Part shown: piece by piece, positions 40,150 through 50,669 of the stretch
Layout of the letters: each line of letters opens with the position of its first letter
Position numbering within the stretch: position 1 is the first letter of the stretch
NCBI GenBank assembly: GCA_964016885.1
Contig: OZ024743.1
Span: 191,935,155 to 191,999,154 of the forward strand
Direction: 5' to 3'
DNA from: Eledone cirrhosa
Taxonomy: Eukaryota > Mollusca > Cephalopoda > Octopoda > Eledonidae
Length of the DNA: 64,000 nt
Position numbers and translations under genes: made by a program
Notes under the pieces: generated by a model
What the model saw: the letters and a program-made list of their open reading frames with translations, nothing else
Told to the model about the DNA's origin: nothing
Databases searched by the model: none

Positions 40150-41439
40150 GAGAATATAACAATTTTCTCAATTTCAACAACACAGAAGTACAAACAACCT
40201 TCAAATCACGCTCTCTACATTGCATTTGGTCCCTTGAACAATATACAATTAAAACACTGAAATACCTTGCAAATACTAAGCCCCACAACTGATGATATTT
40301 CTGGCAAGTTCACATTCTAAATATAGCAAAATTTGCATTCCAAAGACTGATCTTTTGCTTCAGGGCCAGGCAATATTTCAGTTTTGATTAACTACTAATG
40401 TTCTACAAAACTTAAATGATACCCACATGGAAAATTGCTCTCACACAGTACTGCTGTTGCTACAATCACAAACATCCTTATGTTTCTTCTCTAGGTGTAT
40501 ATCACTTCTGCTTAAGCTATGCACTACCTTATCTACGTTCACCTTATGCATCAGTTTTCCCCTCCTCTCAGAATCTATATTGTGTCTAGTTACAATTATA
40601 TGTGGCCTACTGCTATAAGCAATGGACCCTCTATAATTAATTATTATTTCATTTGTGTGTATAATATGGGTGTAGCTCAGAGAGACATTTTCTAAAGTCA
40701 ATATGTCCAGTTATCTATTGACTCATGTGTCAAATGAAGATATAAATCAAGCAATTGTTACACTTGTAAGAGATAAATAAATAGTCATTGATTCATAAAC
40801 AAAATATGCAATTAATATGATCTGATAATTATATCTGTATGCATCATATTTTTATCCTTCAAAATATATGAATTATCAAGCTGTTATTAAAAACATTTAA
40901 GTTAATAAAAATGATGAATATTGGGTTACAATATACAGAAAACCTTCTTTATGAAATCTAACAGAAAATATTTCTTAATATTTAAAGAAACACATTTTAG
41001 GAAATTCTATCAAAAGCAAGAGCTGTGACAAGGTGGAGGTAGAGATTTAAATTCATGGTAGTATGTAAATGGAACTAAAATATATAAGCATAATGAAATA
41101 CTTATTTTGGTATTTTTCATGCCTTTTATTTTGGTCATTATGAAGAGAAAGGTCCATTATGAACAGAACCTCTTGACAAAAACAAAACATCATATTACAG
41201 AAAGATTAACTGAAAAATATTTCAAATATGTTAGATGATAATTTTATGAATTTAAAATAGAATTATGATATAAAGGAAAATAAAAAGGTACAACTTCGGA
41301 AAATATATTCAACATGGAAAAGAATGCAAAGGAATAATATTGATATGGATATATTCATATGAATAATATTTTTAAATAATTTTCATATAGAAATCTGTTT
41401 AATGATGAACACATTCTATATGTATATGTTTATACATGA

Positions 41440-41440
<1 letters not shown>
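40150..41440. other. Intron sequence, unassigned
   Basis: AT-rich with no recognised exon or element. Confidence 0.4.

Positions 41441-41442
<2 letters not shown>

Positions 41443-41503
<61 letters not shown>
41443..41503. repeat. (TA)n microsatellite, about 60 bp
   Basis: Uninterrupted TA run next to the hammerhead-bearing repeat. Confidence 0.97.
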
Positions 41504-41505
<2 letters not shown>

Positions 41506-41506
<1 letters not shown>

Positions 41507-41640
41507 AAAGGTAAACAGAAATAACAACACAAATGGTACAGTATATGGAAGGAATATATTAGTTTAATGCTTGAAATAGCAGGAAGTGTGTCTTAACGTT
41601 TCAGACGCAAGACCTTCATCAGGAGAAAGAATGAAAAATT
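41506..41640 (-). ncRNA. Hammerhead-ribozyme-like motif in a dispersed repeat, copy 2
   Basis: The minus strand reads CTGATGA (41622-41616), A, GGTC, TTGC, GTCT, GAAAC (41602-41598), GTTAAGAC. It is homologous over about 125 bp to 2475-2600, with shared landmarks AAGGTAAACA, ATATATTAGTTTAA and TTGAAATAGCAGGAAG. Stem II here has a U-U mismatch and a wobble, so this copy is more decayed. It lies within 220 bp of another copy of the (TA)n-bounded repeat, as at 2475. Confidence 0.42.
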
Positions 41641-41679
41641 AGAAAGATTGAAGGGACGGGCAGGGTGGAATGCGTATAT

Positions 41680-41836
41680 GCGTGGTTGGTGTTAGGAAGA
41701 GCATCCAGCAGCCAGAGGAACCAAATCAGAAACAGTTCTGTATGAGCAAGACAGGGTCACCTGATCTGACTTGTCTCACAATCGGATAACTCATCTAAAT
41801 ATCTAAATGGGCATTGAAAACAGTGATGATGTTGAT
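41680..41836 (+). mobile_element. LINE family C tail fragment
   Basis: GTGGTTGGTGTTAGGAAGAG, CATCCAGCAGCCAGAGG, TGAGCAAGACAGGGTCACCT and a weak terminus before GATGATG. There is no 50-bp block. Confidence 0.6.
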
Positions 41837-41854
41837 ATATATATATATATATAT

Positions 41855-42063
41855 GCGTCCAGAATTAGCAGTCGAAACGGCTTGAGCTCTGCCGTCGGGG
41901 TCAGTCTTGTTCCTATTACCCACTCTACTACCCTAAGTATTGAGTACTTTGGTGCATTATCTGCCGTCGGGGTCATACTTGTTCCTATTACCCACTCTAC
42001 TACCCTAAGTATTGAGTACTTTGGTGCATTATGGTCTGTCTGGTTCCTTACCACATTTCCTTT
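41855..42063 (+). mobile_element. Unclassified (TA)n-bounded repeat with internal duplication
   Basis: Contains AATTAGCAGTCGAAACGGCT, TGAGCTCTGCCGTCGGGGTC and then CCTATTACCCACTCTACTAC, CCTAAGTATTGAGTACTTTG, with the last 70 bp duplicated in tandem (41900-41970 and 41972-42034). It ends CTGGTTCCTTACCACATTTC. It matches the copy at 1993-2430 and is enclosed by (TA)n runs. Confidence 0.65.
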
Positions 42064-42100
<37 letters not shown>

Positions 42101-42495
42101 ATTATATAGTCATACACAGAAACATACACATCTCATCATCATCTTCGTTTAACGTCCATTTTCCACGCTAGCATGGGTTAGACGGGAGTTGTCCCACTTG
42201 AGGCAAGGCTGGTCGGGTGACCGTGTCTCACTCATATAGGACTATCTGGCAGGTTTTCTACAGCTGGATGCCCTTCCTAACACCAACCACATTTACAGTG
42301 TGAAACTGGGAACTTTTTACCATGTTACCTACACGGCCACATTACAGCGTGGACTGTGTGTTTTTTGTCGTGACACCTACACAAACTCGATCTCATTTTC
42401 TCGTGCTGTTGGTGGGAGTGGGAGGGTAGGGTAGGGGTAGTAGATTGGGGTGTATATTTGGTTAAGAGGTGCCTACTGACTAGGTTTCGCTTTGT

Positions 42496-43917
42496 ACATA
42501 GGCAAGACAGGTCTTCTGTATTACTGCGTAGTGCCAAAGATCTTGGTCCAGAGACATTGTCTTAGAGAGATGTAAGTGTGTGAGGTTGGAAATTTATCAG
42601 ATCATCCCAAGTTTTTCTGGGTCTACCTACTCCGTAATTACCATCAATTTTGATCGCCCTGCACTTTTTTATGCAGCTGTCGTCTTTCATGCCATACCAA
42701 CGTAGTCTTCTCTCAAGTAAACAGCATCTGATCCCTCTTATTCCTGATTTCTCACTTAGTTCATTTATGCTTTGCCGTTCACGTATATTACTATTACACA
42801 TCCAACGGAGCATGCATGCTTCGTTCCTTTCCACTCTACGCAAGTCCTCTACATGTAATGCCCATGTCTCACTGCCATGTAGCATTGCTGTTCGTATACA
42901 GGCATCATACAATCTGCCTTTCATTTTTAGAGAGAAACCTTTTGTGGCCAACAGCGGTTTAAGCTCTCTGAACTTTTTCCATCCCGTTCTGACTCTGGCT
43001 ACTGTACTTTCAGAACACCCTCCGCCACTGCTGATTTCGTCACCCAGGTAATGGAAAGTGTCTACTATTTCTATAAAACCATCTGGGCAATGGAAGGAGC
43101 TAATATTCTTTGGACACTTGCTACTTATTGCACCTGAGCATCGGCCACATATAAAGTCTACATTCTTAGATAGTTTACCTGTGATCCCACTACATCTTTT
43201 ATGTACCCATACTTTGCATTTGGGACATAAAATGGAATTTCTGCCTACTCCTTTCCTACACACTGAGCATGGCCATTTCCCTGAGGGCACCTGTGCCCTA
43301 TTTTCCTTTCTACAAACTAGAACTTTAGTCTTAGTCAAGTTAACTTTAAGGCCTTTTGATTCTAGGCCATGCTTCCATGTTTCGAATTTCTTCTCTAGTT
43401 CAGCCATTGATTCAGCTACAAGCGTGGGATCATCTGCGTATAGGAGTTCCCATGGGCAGCCGGTCTTGAACTCCTCTGTTATAGCCTGAAGGGCAATAAT
43501 AAAAAAGAGGGGGCTAAGGACAGAGCTTTGATGAACGCCAACTTTTACACTAAATTCTTCACAATATTCATTGTTAATTCTAACCTTACTGACTGTTTCA
43601 TTATACATAGCTGGTATAGCTCTCATAAGCCATTCATCTACATCTAGTTTTCTAAGAGCCCACCAGATAATGGAGTGGGGGACTCTGTCAAAAACTTTCT
43701 CCAGGTCTACAAAAGCTAAGTAGAGGGGTTTACTTTTAGCTAGGTACCTCTCTTGTAGTTGTCGTACAAGGAAAAGAGTGTCTGTGGTACTTTTACCTGA
43801 CACAAACCCAAACTGCATTTCATCTAGATCAATTCGCTCTCTGATTAGTTGTGCTATAACTCTTTCTGTGACCTTCATGACCTGGTCAACTAACTTAATG
43901 CCTCTATAGTTTCCATC
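42496..43917 (-). pseudogene. LINE family C RT core, PHD-type finger and C terminus
   Basis: Contains LAFVDLEKVFDRVPH (catalytic Asp), LLYADDPTLVAE (catalytic pair), the Cys/His finger CSVCRKG...CPKCKVWVHKRCSGI...CGRC and the C-terminal region MLRWMCNSNIRERQSI and GVGRPRKTWDDLIN. The last is followed by a frameshift, after which HLHLSKTMSLDQDLW is readable in another frame to about 42496. HQSSVLSPLFF replaces the usual HQG, and a few residues after LRWYG are deleted compared with family A. Confidence 0.9.
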
Positions 43918-45686
43918 TATCTAGAGCATTCCCTTTACCCTTGTAGCAGTTAATGATGATGCTTCTACCCCAGTCTTTCGGTATGACCCCATTCTGTATT
44001 ACTTGGTTAACTATACGGGTGACCATAGTGTGTCCCACCATGCCAGATGCCTTCAACATCTCAGCAACTATCTCCGAAGGCCCAGCTGCCTTGCCTGTCT
44101 TCATATCTTTGATTGCCTTACTTATTATACTACCTTTAACTTGCACCACTGGTCCTTCTATTGGATAGATTTGGGGCAGATTATCTTTTTCCCATTTATT
44201 CTCCTCATTTAATACTCTCTCGTAGTGACACTTCCAGGCTATCTTCTTATCAGTATCAGTGAGCTCAAGTACACCATTATCATTACGGACACACTTCTCC
44301 CCGACAATATCATGGTTTTCCTTCACACATTGTCTAGCAATCCTGAACACCTCACGTTTTTGGTCCTCACATAGCAGAACATGCTTGAACTTTCTATCCT
44401 CTGCTACCCTTTTTGCAAGGTACACTTGTCTCCTAGCTTCTCTCCTGGCCACTTGATAGTGCTCTCTACTTCCCCCATCCTGCCATACTTTCCAAGCCTG
44501 CTTTTTGGCCTTGATTGTCTCTTCCACCTTATTGTTCCACCACCAAGTTACTCTCCTCCTGCCAATAGGTCTGCTCCAGCCACAGATTTCATCCGTTGCT
44601 TTCAGCAGGTTCACTTTCAAGAATTGCCACTGTTCCTCTATATTGCACATCTCTAATTGCTCTTCCTTATTGTCAAAGGCATCAAATAATAAGCTTTTAA
44701 ATTTGTCACTGGCTATGGGGTCCTTCAACTTACAAATTCTTCTCCTCAAGGTAGGCCTCCTACCTTGAGGAGAAGAATTACGAGTACGTCTATTCCTGAC
44801 TATGAAGTCACTAACTACTAGGCTATGTTGGGAGGTGCATTCTTTACGGGGGAGGGATTTAGTGTTTACAACAGACATTTTGTCCCGTCTTCTAGTAAGG
44901 ATATAATCTATCTGGCTGGCATGTTCCCCTGATCTATAGGTGATCAAGTGGTTTTCACGTTTTTTGAAGTTTGTGTTACAGATAGTTAGGCTATTTGCGT
45001 CACAGAATCCCAGGATTCTGAAGCCCTCCTCATTTCTATTTCCAACCCCATAGCCTCCATGGATTCCATCATAGCCATCACTATGTTGTTTAACGTGACC
45101 GTTTAGATCGCCAGCAATAATTAAGTAGTCACTGTCGGTTATTTGGGAGGTAGTGTGCATTAGCATCTCATAGAACCTGTCCTTTATAACATCAGGTAGA
45201 CCAGATTGGGGTGCATAAGCAGATATTATTGTCACAGTAGTTCTATTTAGAACTAGTCTTAATTCAATTATTCTGTCATTCACTCTATTTACGTCAATTA
45301 CCTTATCTACCCATTTTTCAGCTAACATAATTCCTACACCACCCTGTCCGTTGTCATTTCCTACCCAGAAAAGTTTATAGCATCGTTTTTTACCTACGAT
45401 GAATCTGGCAGACCCCCCCCCCTCTCCACCTAGTCTCTTGAATACAACAAACATCAACTTCTTTACGTTCAAGCATCTCTACAACCTTATTTGAGCGACC
45501 TTTCAATGTGCCTACGTTCATGGTACCAACTCTGAAGTTGGGAGGGTGCGATGGATGGGTTGGAGAGGCAGGGAGGTGTGTGGGAGATGGGATTTTGTTG
45601 GTCATCTGTGTCTGAAATAAAGAGGGGTCCTTGTATTCTCGTCTTGCAGCAGGAGGTGAATTTATCTTTATCTGTGACATTGTCAT
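43904..45686 (-). pseudogene. LINE family C endonuclease and RT N-terminal part
   Basis: From 45686 the frame reads MTMSQIKINSPPAARREYKD, then VGTMNVGTLKGRS and CCIQETRW (catalytic Glu of the AP endonuclease). After a one-base slip in the G10 run it continues with GQGGVGIMLAEKW, SAYAPQSGL, AGDLNGHVK, SQIDYIL and QHSLVVSD, so all endonuclease motifs are present. The linker holds WSRPIGRRRVTWWWNNKVEE, and the RT opens with GKAAGPSEIVAEMLKASG. The frame ends at KGNALDRWKL because of an indel. A perfect 21-bp inverted duplication lies inside the linker (44735-44779). Confidence 0.9.
44735..44779. repeat. Perfect 21-bp inverted duplication inside the LINE ORF
   Basis: AATTCTTCTCCTCAAGGTAGG and its exact reverse complement are separated by CCT. 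Family A has no such palindrome at this place, so the duplication arose in the family C lineage or in this copy. It keeps the reading frame (RNSSPQGRRPTLRRRICK). Confidence 0.9.
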
Positions 45687-46099
45687 TGAGTGCTTAGACT
45701 TTTCAAATTTCCGCAGTCAACCCATCAAACAGGTCTAAACTTAAGGAGTAGTAACCGGGGTGGTAGTTTTGCTATACTGATTTGTTAGAGAACTTACTAA
45801 AGTCGCTGAGTTCTGATTGGACCATATAGCAATGGTGGTGTGTAGGGTGGGAGGGCGAGAAATGGGTGACTTTAGGAGAAGTTTATTTTTTAGGAAAGAT
45901 AACATAATAATTTAAAATGAGAGAGGAAAAACGGAGAATTTGAATTTTAAAGTGGTAAATAAGATTATAAAAACACTGCTTAATTGAGGAGACTGCGGAA
46001 ACAAAGAAAAGACAGTTCGCCCTTAAGATAGATTAGATAGATAAATTCTGTCGTCGGAAGCCAGCAAAATTTATTTTATACTTGCGATCAGCTGGAGGG

Positions 46100-47045
46100 G
46101 GGGTGAGAGAGGGAGCAAAATATATATCTGTGTCTACATGAACTTCAAATTTGTATAAGCAGAGTTACATGTAACATCTTGCAGTGTGCATAAATACATC
46201 AACAGAAGTTAATGAAATTTCAAAAATATGCAAATATATATGTGAATAAACATTAACTTGCAATATATCAACATCATGAATATATTAGCATATGCCTTTG
46301 CATAGGCATAAATTTACATGAATAATGTTGGCAAAATGATAATTATATGCAGAACTGACAATTTCCACAATATACAATAGAATGGATCATATAGAATATA
46401 TTTAGAAAATGTACTTACACTAAAATCTAAATTGAAATTCTTTCAGTAATTTACAGCATTCATAAATATGTCAAGTTGAAGGATCAGAATTAAAGACCAT
46501 AAAAATATGCATTTACCAAAAAGAGTGAATGCATTTTTTCTTTGTGCCATATATGATATACATGTGGTGCAAAAAGCAATTAAAAATTAGGGAAATTTTC
46601 ACTAAGAGAGTAGCTTTCTTAATTTATTCAATCTCATGCAGCAAGTCAACACATATTCTGGGAGACAGAAACTACTCCTTCTACAGGTTGAACTGCATTT
46701 GATGCTGTTGCAATTGCATTGGTAATCTGCATAATAGAAAACTGTGATCATCATCAACTCAGAGAGTCAGAGCTGACTCAACTTTCTGGTTGACATTATG
46801 TGCCAATGTTTTACAGAGAACCTCATGGATGAGGGCACAACTGGACATGATGGATGAAAGATAGGCTGACAGATGTTGAGCAAAGAGCAAGGCTACCAAA
46901 CTCCATGGGGAGTTTCATCTGTTGCCAGATTATGTTTGAAACTGAGTTTGTAAATAAGTTTATCAGAGTGATAGATGGTGCCTTAATTATAATGTAAAAC
47001 AATAGAAATGCATGTAATGTATGCCTTGTCTTATAATTATTTGTA
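46100..47045. other. Intron sequence, unassigned
   Basis: AT-rich with no recognised feature. A moderately GC-richer patch at 46740-46930 may be an old repeat. Confidence 0.35.
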
Positions 47046-47049
47046 GCAG

Positions 47050-47250
47050 TTAGGGCAGGAGATTGGCAGTATCAGTTGAGCATTGGACAACAAGATTTTC
47101 AGCATATAGTTGTGCACCTTTACGTTTTGAGTTCAAATACTGCCGGGTTTGATAAAAAAAGGACCAGTAATGCACTGGGGTATATTTAATGCATTTCCCA
47201 CTCCTTCAAAATTGTTAATCTTGTGCCTAAATCAGAAACGATTATTTAAA
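47050..47250 (+). mobile_element. SINE-B, diverged copy
   Basis: GGGCAGGAGATTGGCAGTAT, GAGTTCAAATACTGCCGGG, GGACCAGTAATGCACTGGGG, ending in a repeated AATCAGAAACGATTATT and AATCAGAAACCATTATT. Confidence 0.7.
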
Positions 47251-47366
47251 AATCAGAAACCATTATTATTTGTAGTAGTAATTGTACAGTCATGTTGCTG
47301 AAGACTAACTATGTCATTGAATTCATTTGCAACGATATTGTTTTCTTTGTTAATACAATGGGAATC

Positions 47367-47704
47367 ATCATCATCATTTTACATCCGCTTTTCCTTGCTT
47401 GCAAGGGTGGGACGGGAATTGATTCTGGCTTGATTTCTACAGCTGGATGCCCTTCCTAACACCAACCTCATTTACAGTGAGTGCTGGGTGCTTTTTTGCT
47501 GTGGCACCTCCACGACCACTTTGCAGTGGAATGATAGGGACCACTTTGCAGTCCCTATCATCTCATTTCTACAGCTGAGTAAACTGGAGCAATGTGAAAT
47601 AAAGTATCTTGCTCAAGGAAACAACACATCACCCAGTTTGAGAATTGAACTCACAACCTTTCGATTGCAAGGCCAATGCCCTAACCACTAAGCCATGTGC
47701 CTCC
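47367..47704 (-). mobile_element. SINE-A, full length
   Basis: In reverse: tRNA-like head GGCTTAGTGGTTAGGGCATT, B box GTTGTGAGTTCAATTCTCA, middle domain, and tail CGTCCCACCCTTGCAAGCAA, GGAAAAGCGGATGTAAAATG. Its middle has a small duplication (CCACTTTGCAGTCCCTATCA). Confidence 0.9.
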
Positions 47705-48204
47705 ATCTTAATCTTGTCCATGTGTCTCCATCTATGCTAAAACAATGAATAGCTGAGCTATGAAAATGTTTTTTCATAAATACATATCATAAATATTAAA
47801 TAGGAAAAAAGAATATGTTCACAATTACAGAAGAGAACATTTTTCAAAGTAAAGAGAGAATAAACAGAAGAGTCATTATAAACAAATAATTTAGAAAATT
47901 AATCTAAAATTATTTAAATAAGAAGATTTCTAACACTAGAAGTATTATGCAAAGAAAGCAAAAACAAATTTGCAATGAATTAATAAATTACAGATTTAAT
48001 CATTGGCACATTGCTGGTTTCTAAAACATAAAAATAATGAAATTATATTTAATAGCAATATATTTTAGGTTTTCTGAGCAGCAGGCAATTATCTCATTTT
48101 GCATCTACACTCACTAAACCACCTGCAATGACCACAAACTCTCCATTATTTATAACTTCATTTCCATTTCCATTGTCTCTATCTTATTTTTCTTTCAGAG
48201 TAAT

Positions 48205-48505
48205 GATTTTTATGTCAATTTTTTCCATGCTTTCATGGGTGGGATGAAGGTTGGGGACTGATCCTGGTTCCATGAAACATTAAGCAACTGACAGTACATG
48301 ACTGCTTCTGGGTCAGATGCTAAGCCATTGCAGGCCTAACCCTCAGCTGCTGTTAGTAATCATTTTCAACTGAGTGAAATGCAACAGTATGAAATGAAAT
48401 ACTTTGCTGGAGTACATAAAGCACCTCTCAGTCTAGGAATTGGACCCAAGATCTTATGGTTGTGAGAAGCCAATTCTCCAGTTGTTAGGCTGTGTCTTCA
48501 CTATT
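48205..48505 (-). mobile_element. SINE-D copy 1 (tRNA-like, decayed)
   Basis: This matches 57575-57915 in order: TTTTCCATGCTTTCATGGG, CATTAAGCAACTGACAGTA, CATTTTCAACTGAGTGAA, TAGGAATTGGACCCAAGATC (B-box region), TTGTTAGGCTGTG. It is related to SINE-A in the head but has a different middle. Confidence 0.55.
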
Positions 48506-48696
48506 TTTAAACAACTGAAAAATGAAACAAAAGGGGAAAAAGGAGTTTGTATTATAGACAAAAAATGTAAATACATCTGAAAGAAATTGAAAAATCAAGC
48601 ATTTTGTACAAATCTCAAATAGATTGGCATCTATTTTTTAAAGCACATTTCCTAAATTATGTTGAAAACTAATGAAATGGTTTATATTTTACTTAC

Positions 48697-48862
48697 CTCC
48701 ATGTCATGGAAAGGCTTAGATCTGATCATCAAACTACCTAAGCAAATGGACTCTTGGAGATGCACAGGGATTCTCATTTCTTGCAGCTTATCATAAGCAA
48801 AACAGGCCAATTTATAAGCCTGGAGTTGGCGACTCTGTTTTGCAAGCACATACAGTGTATAT
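48697..48862 (-). CDS. IFT122: IFT122 internal exon (C-terminal helical region)
   Basis: This is a 166-bp exon of intraflagellar transport protein 122, a subunit of the IFT-A complex that drives retrograde transport in cilia. On the minus strand a TGCAG acceptor precedes the exon (AG at 48864-48863) and a consensus GTAAGT donor follows (48696-48691). The 55 complete codons run from [10 protein letters not shown] to SKPFHDME. They match my recollection of vertebrate IFT122, which reads LAKQSK...AYDKL...IRAKPFHDSE at this place. The exon ends in phase 0 and joins cleanly to the exon at 27889, giving FHDME-DLQPMCYRCS. The intron between them is 20.8 kb and full of transposable elements. The next exon upstream was not found up to 64000. 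Confidence 0.9.
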
Positions 48863-49149
48863 CTGCACATGGAATTAAGGATTCAAATAATATGATGTGG
48901 TAAAGTGTATGAAACTAAGGTAAGATTAATTTCAGATAACATCTTATTGAATAAAACCATTAAATAAGAAATAGACAAAATATAGTATAATTAGATAATA
49001 ATTTTATTGTATTAAAGGAAATCATTATAATTTAGGATGACACATAACAGAATCAGTGGAGCAATAAATACATGGTTGTTCAGTTCTTTAAGGCCATTAG
49101 CATGAGTTTAGTAAAAGTTATAAAAAAGAATTTTTTATTTGATAAAGAT

Positions 49150-49400
49150 TTGGCATAAATTATCTTGAGACTCTTCATGACACATCAACTCAATGAATCT
49201 GCTGTCAGCATCATTAGGAAACGTTGACGTATCCAAATCAGATGATTTTTATCTATTTTGGACATTGTTCTAGTTATGGCAGATGTCAGAGATTTTATAC
49301 TGTTATGACAAGATGGATTGACTTCCATCTCAATGACAGTCCATATGGAGTGGGAACCTCAGAATGTATGGGAGAGTCTCATTTTAAACCTCTGCATGGC
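49150..49400 (-). pseudogene. Dead mariner-superfamily transposase (copy 2, C-terminal part)
   Basis: The minus strand reads EVNPSCHNSIKSLTSAITR, TMSKIDKNHLIWIRQRF, matching the C-terminal end of the transposase at 20370-21330. It is the reverse of that copy and also interrupted. The catalytic region is not present. Confidence 0.75.
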
Positions 49401-49421
49401 TTGTGCTGAAATATTTAGTTA

Positions 49422-49530
49422 TGTTTCTTTTTGTTGTGAATTCAAATGTTGCTGAGGTAAATTTTGCTTTTCATCCTTCTGGGGTTGATAAAATAAAGAA
49501 TTAGTTAAATATTTGTATTGATCCAATTCA
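49422..49530 (+). mobile_element. SINE-B fragment, diverged
   Basis: GTGAATTCAAATGTTGCTGA, TTTTCATCCTTCTGGGGTTG, ATAAAATAAAGAATTAG follows the SINE-B middle. Confidence 0.5.
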
Positions 49531-49652
49531 CTTTTTTCTTTAATGCATACAAATCATGGTGAGTGAGCAGTAATGCGGGGTATTCTGACTTGATTTGACT
49601 AGTGGGTCTCGACCCATGTGTTTGTGGGTAACCCTAAATATATTATATTATT

Positions 49653-49846
49653 TTTTGGCAGTATCGGTAGAGGGTCAGATGCTATGCTTTGACACATAGA
49701 GCTATGGCCCTTGCCATTCTGAGTTCAAATCCCACCGAGGTTAACTTTGCCTTTCATCCTTACGGGGTCGATAAAATAAAGTACCAGTAATGCACTGGGT
49801 AATTGCTGGCCTTGTGCCAAAAAGTAGAAACAATTATTATTATTTT
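49653..49846 (+). mobile_element. SINE-B, near full length
   Basis: TTGGCAGTATCGGTAGAGGG, GAGTTCAAATCCCACCGAGG, CCTTTCATCCTTACGGGGTC, GCTGGCCTTGTGCCAAAAAG, ACAATTATTATTATT. The 5' nucleotides before TTGGCAG are missing. Confidence 0.85.
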
Positions 49847-49889
49847 GTTTTATAATTTTATACTTATTTCTTATTTTCATCAAATTTAT

Positions 49890-50010
49890 ACAGATCCACA
49901 TGAGTAAGACATGGTCTTCTGGCCTGACTTGCTGCATAATGCAACAACATGTCTAACCCATGCAAGCATGGTAATTGTATGTTAAATGATGATGATGATT
50001 ATTATTATCT
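49890..50010 (+). mobile_element. Tail-type LINE/SINE fragment
   Basis: TGAGTAAGACATGGTCTTCT, AACCCATGCAAGCATGG, GTTAAATGATGATGATG. The terminal palindrome and (GAT)n are intact. Confidence 0.65.
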
Positions 50011-50189
50011 GCTTATTGTATAAGGTCCTTGCTACTACCCTAATTTTGTATAATTTTGTACAGCTCCACATGTTTTATAACTCCTTTGTTTATGATGATT
50101 ACTATGTGTGAGCTTATATGGCTAATAAAGAAATCATTGTGATTATTATTATTATTGGAGGCTCAGTCATTGATGTTATTTAACTGGAA

Positions 50190-50655
50190 AGTTTGTTGAA
50201 ATGAATATCAAGCCGCTAACTGAAGCCTCAGATATTCAGGATGTATCGGAGGGTTCTTGTTTTTCCCAACAAGCATGCCTTTTGAAGTGTTCCAAAAAAT
50301 GGGGCTGGACTAATGTTTTTTAACCATCCTTGAAAATTCTTTGAGATAGTACCTAGTGGTAATATGACAATCGGGACAACCTTGATCTCATGGCAGTCCC
50401 AAATCCTTTTTAATTCCTACTTTAAATCCTGGTATCGGTTAATTTTCTCCTTTTCCTTTTCTTGCACTCTCGTCTCAAATGGGCAGGCTACATCTACAAT
50501 CAGGCACAATCTTTTTTCTTTGTCAAAAACCACCAGGTCAGGCATATTGTGTTCTAATTTCTTGTCTGTCTGTATCCTAAAATCCCATAGCACCTTCACT
50601 TGATCGGTTTCTATCACCGACTCTGGTTTATGCTCATACCACCTCCCAGAATTAT
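50190..50655 (-). mobile_element. R2-like LINE fragment with restriction-like endonuclease
   Basis: The minus strand reads KVLWDFRIQTDKKLEHNMPD, LVVFDKEKRLCLIVDVACPF, ETRVQEKEKEKINRYQDLK, then a stop. In other frames follow KVVPIVILPLGTISKN and KACLLGKTRTLRYILNI. The PD...D spacing with VDVACPF is the restriction-like endonuclease that ends R2/NeSL-type LINE proteins. Only the C-terminal part is left, with a stop and a frameshift. It lies between (ATT)n runs at 50139-50156 and 50650-50668. Confidence 0.75.
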
Positions 50656-50669
50656 TATTGTTATTATTA

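Larger units (their letters stand above)
42134..46000 (-). mobile_element. RTE-like LINE, family C, almost full length
   Basis: The largest mobile element here. From the 5' side: about 300 bp of probable 5' UTR (45690-46000, boundary not certain), ORF from 45686, 3' UTR 42134-42495 with 50-bp block, GGATGCCCTTCCTAACACCA, the CCACGCTAGCATGGG palindrome and a short (CAT)n. The ORF is broken by a frameshift in a run of ten Gs (45422-45413), another near 43917 and a third near 42592. It lies in sense orientation in the 20.8-kb IFT122 intron. Confidence 0.92.
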
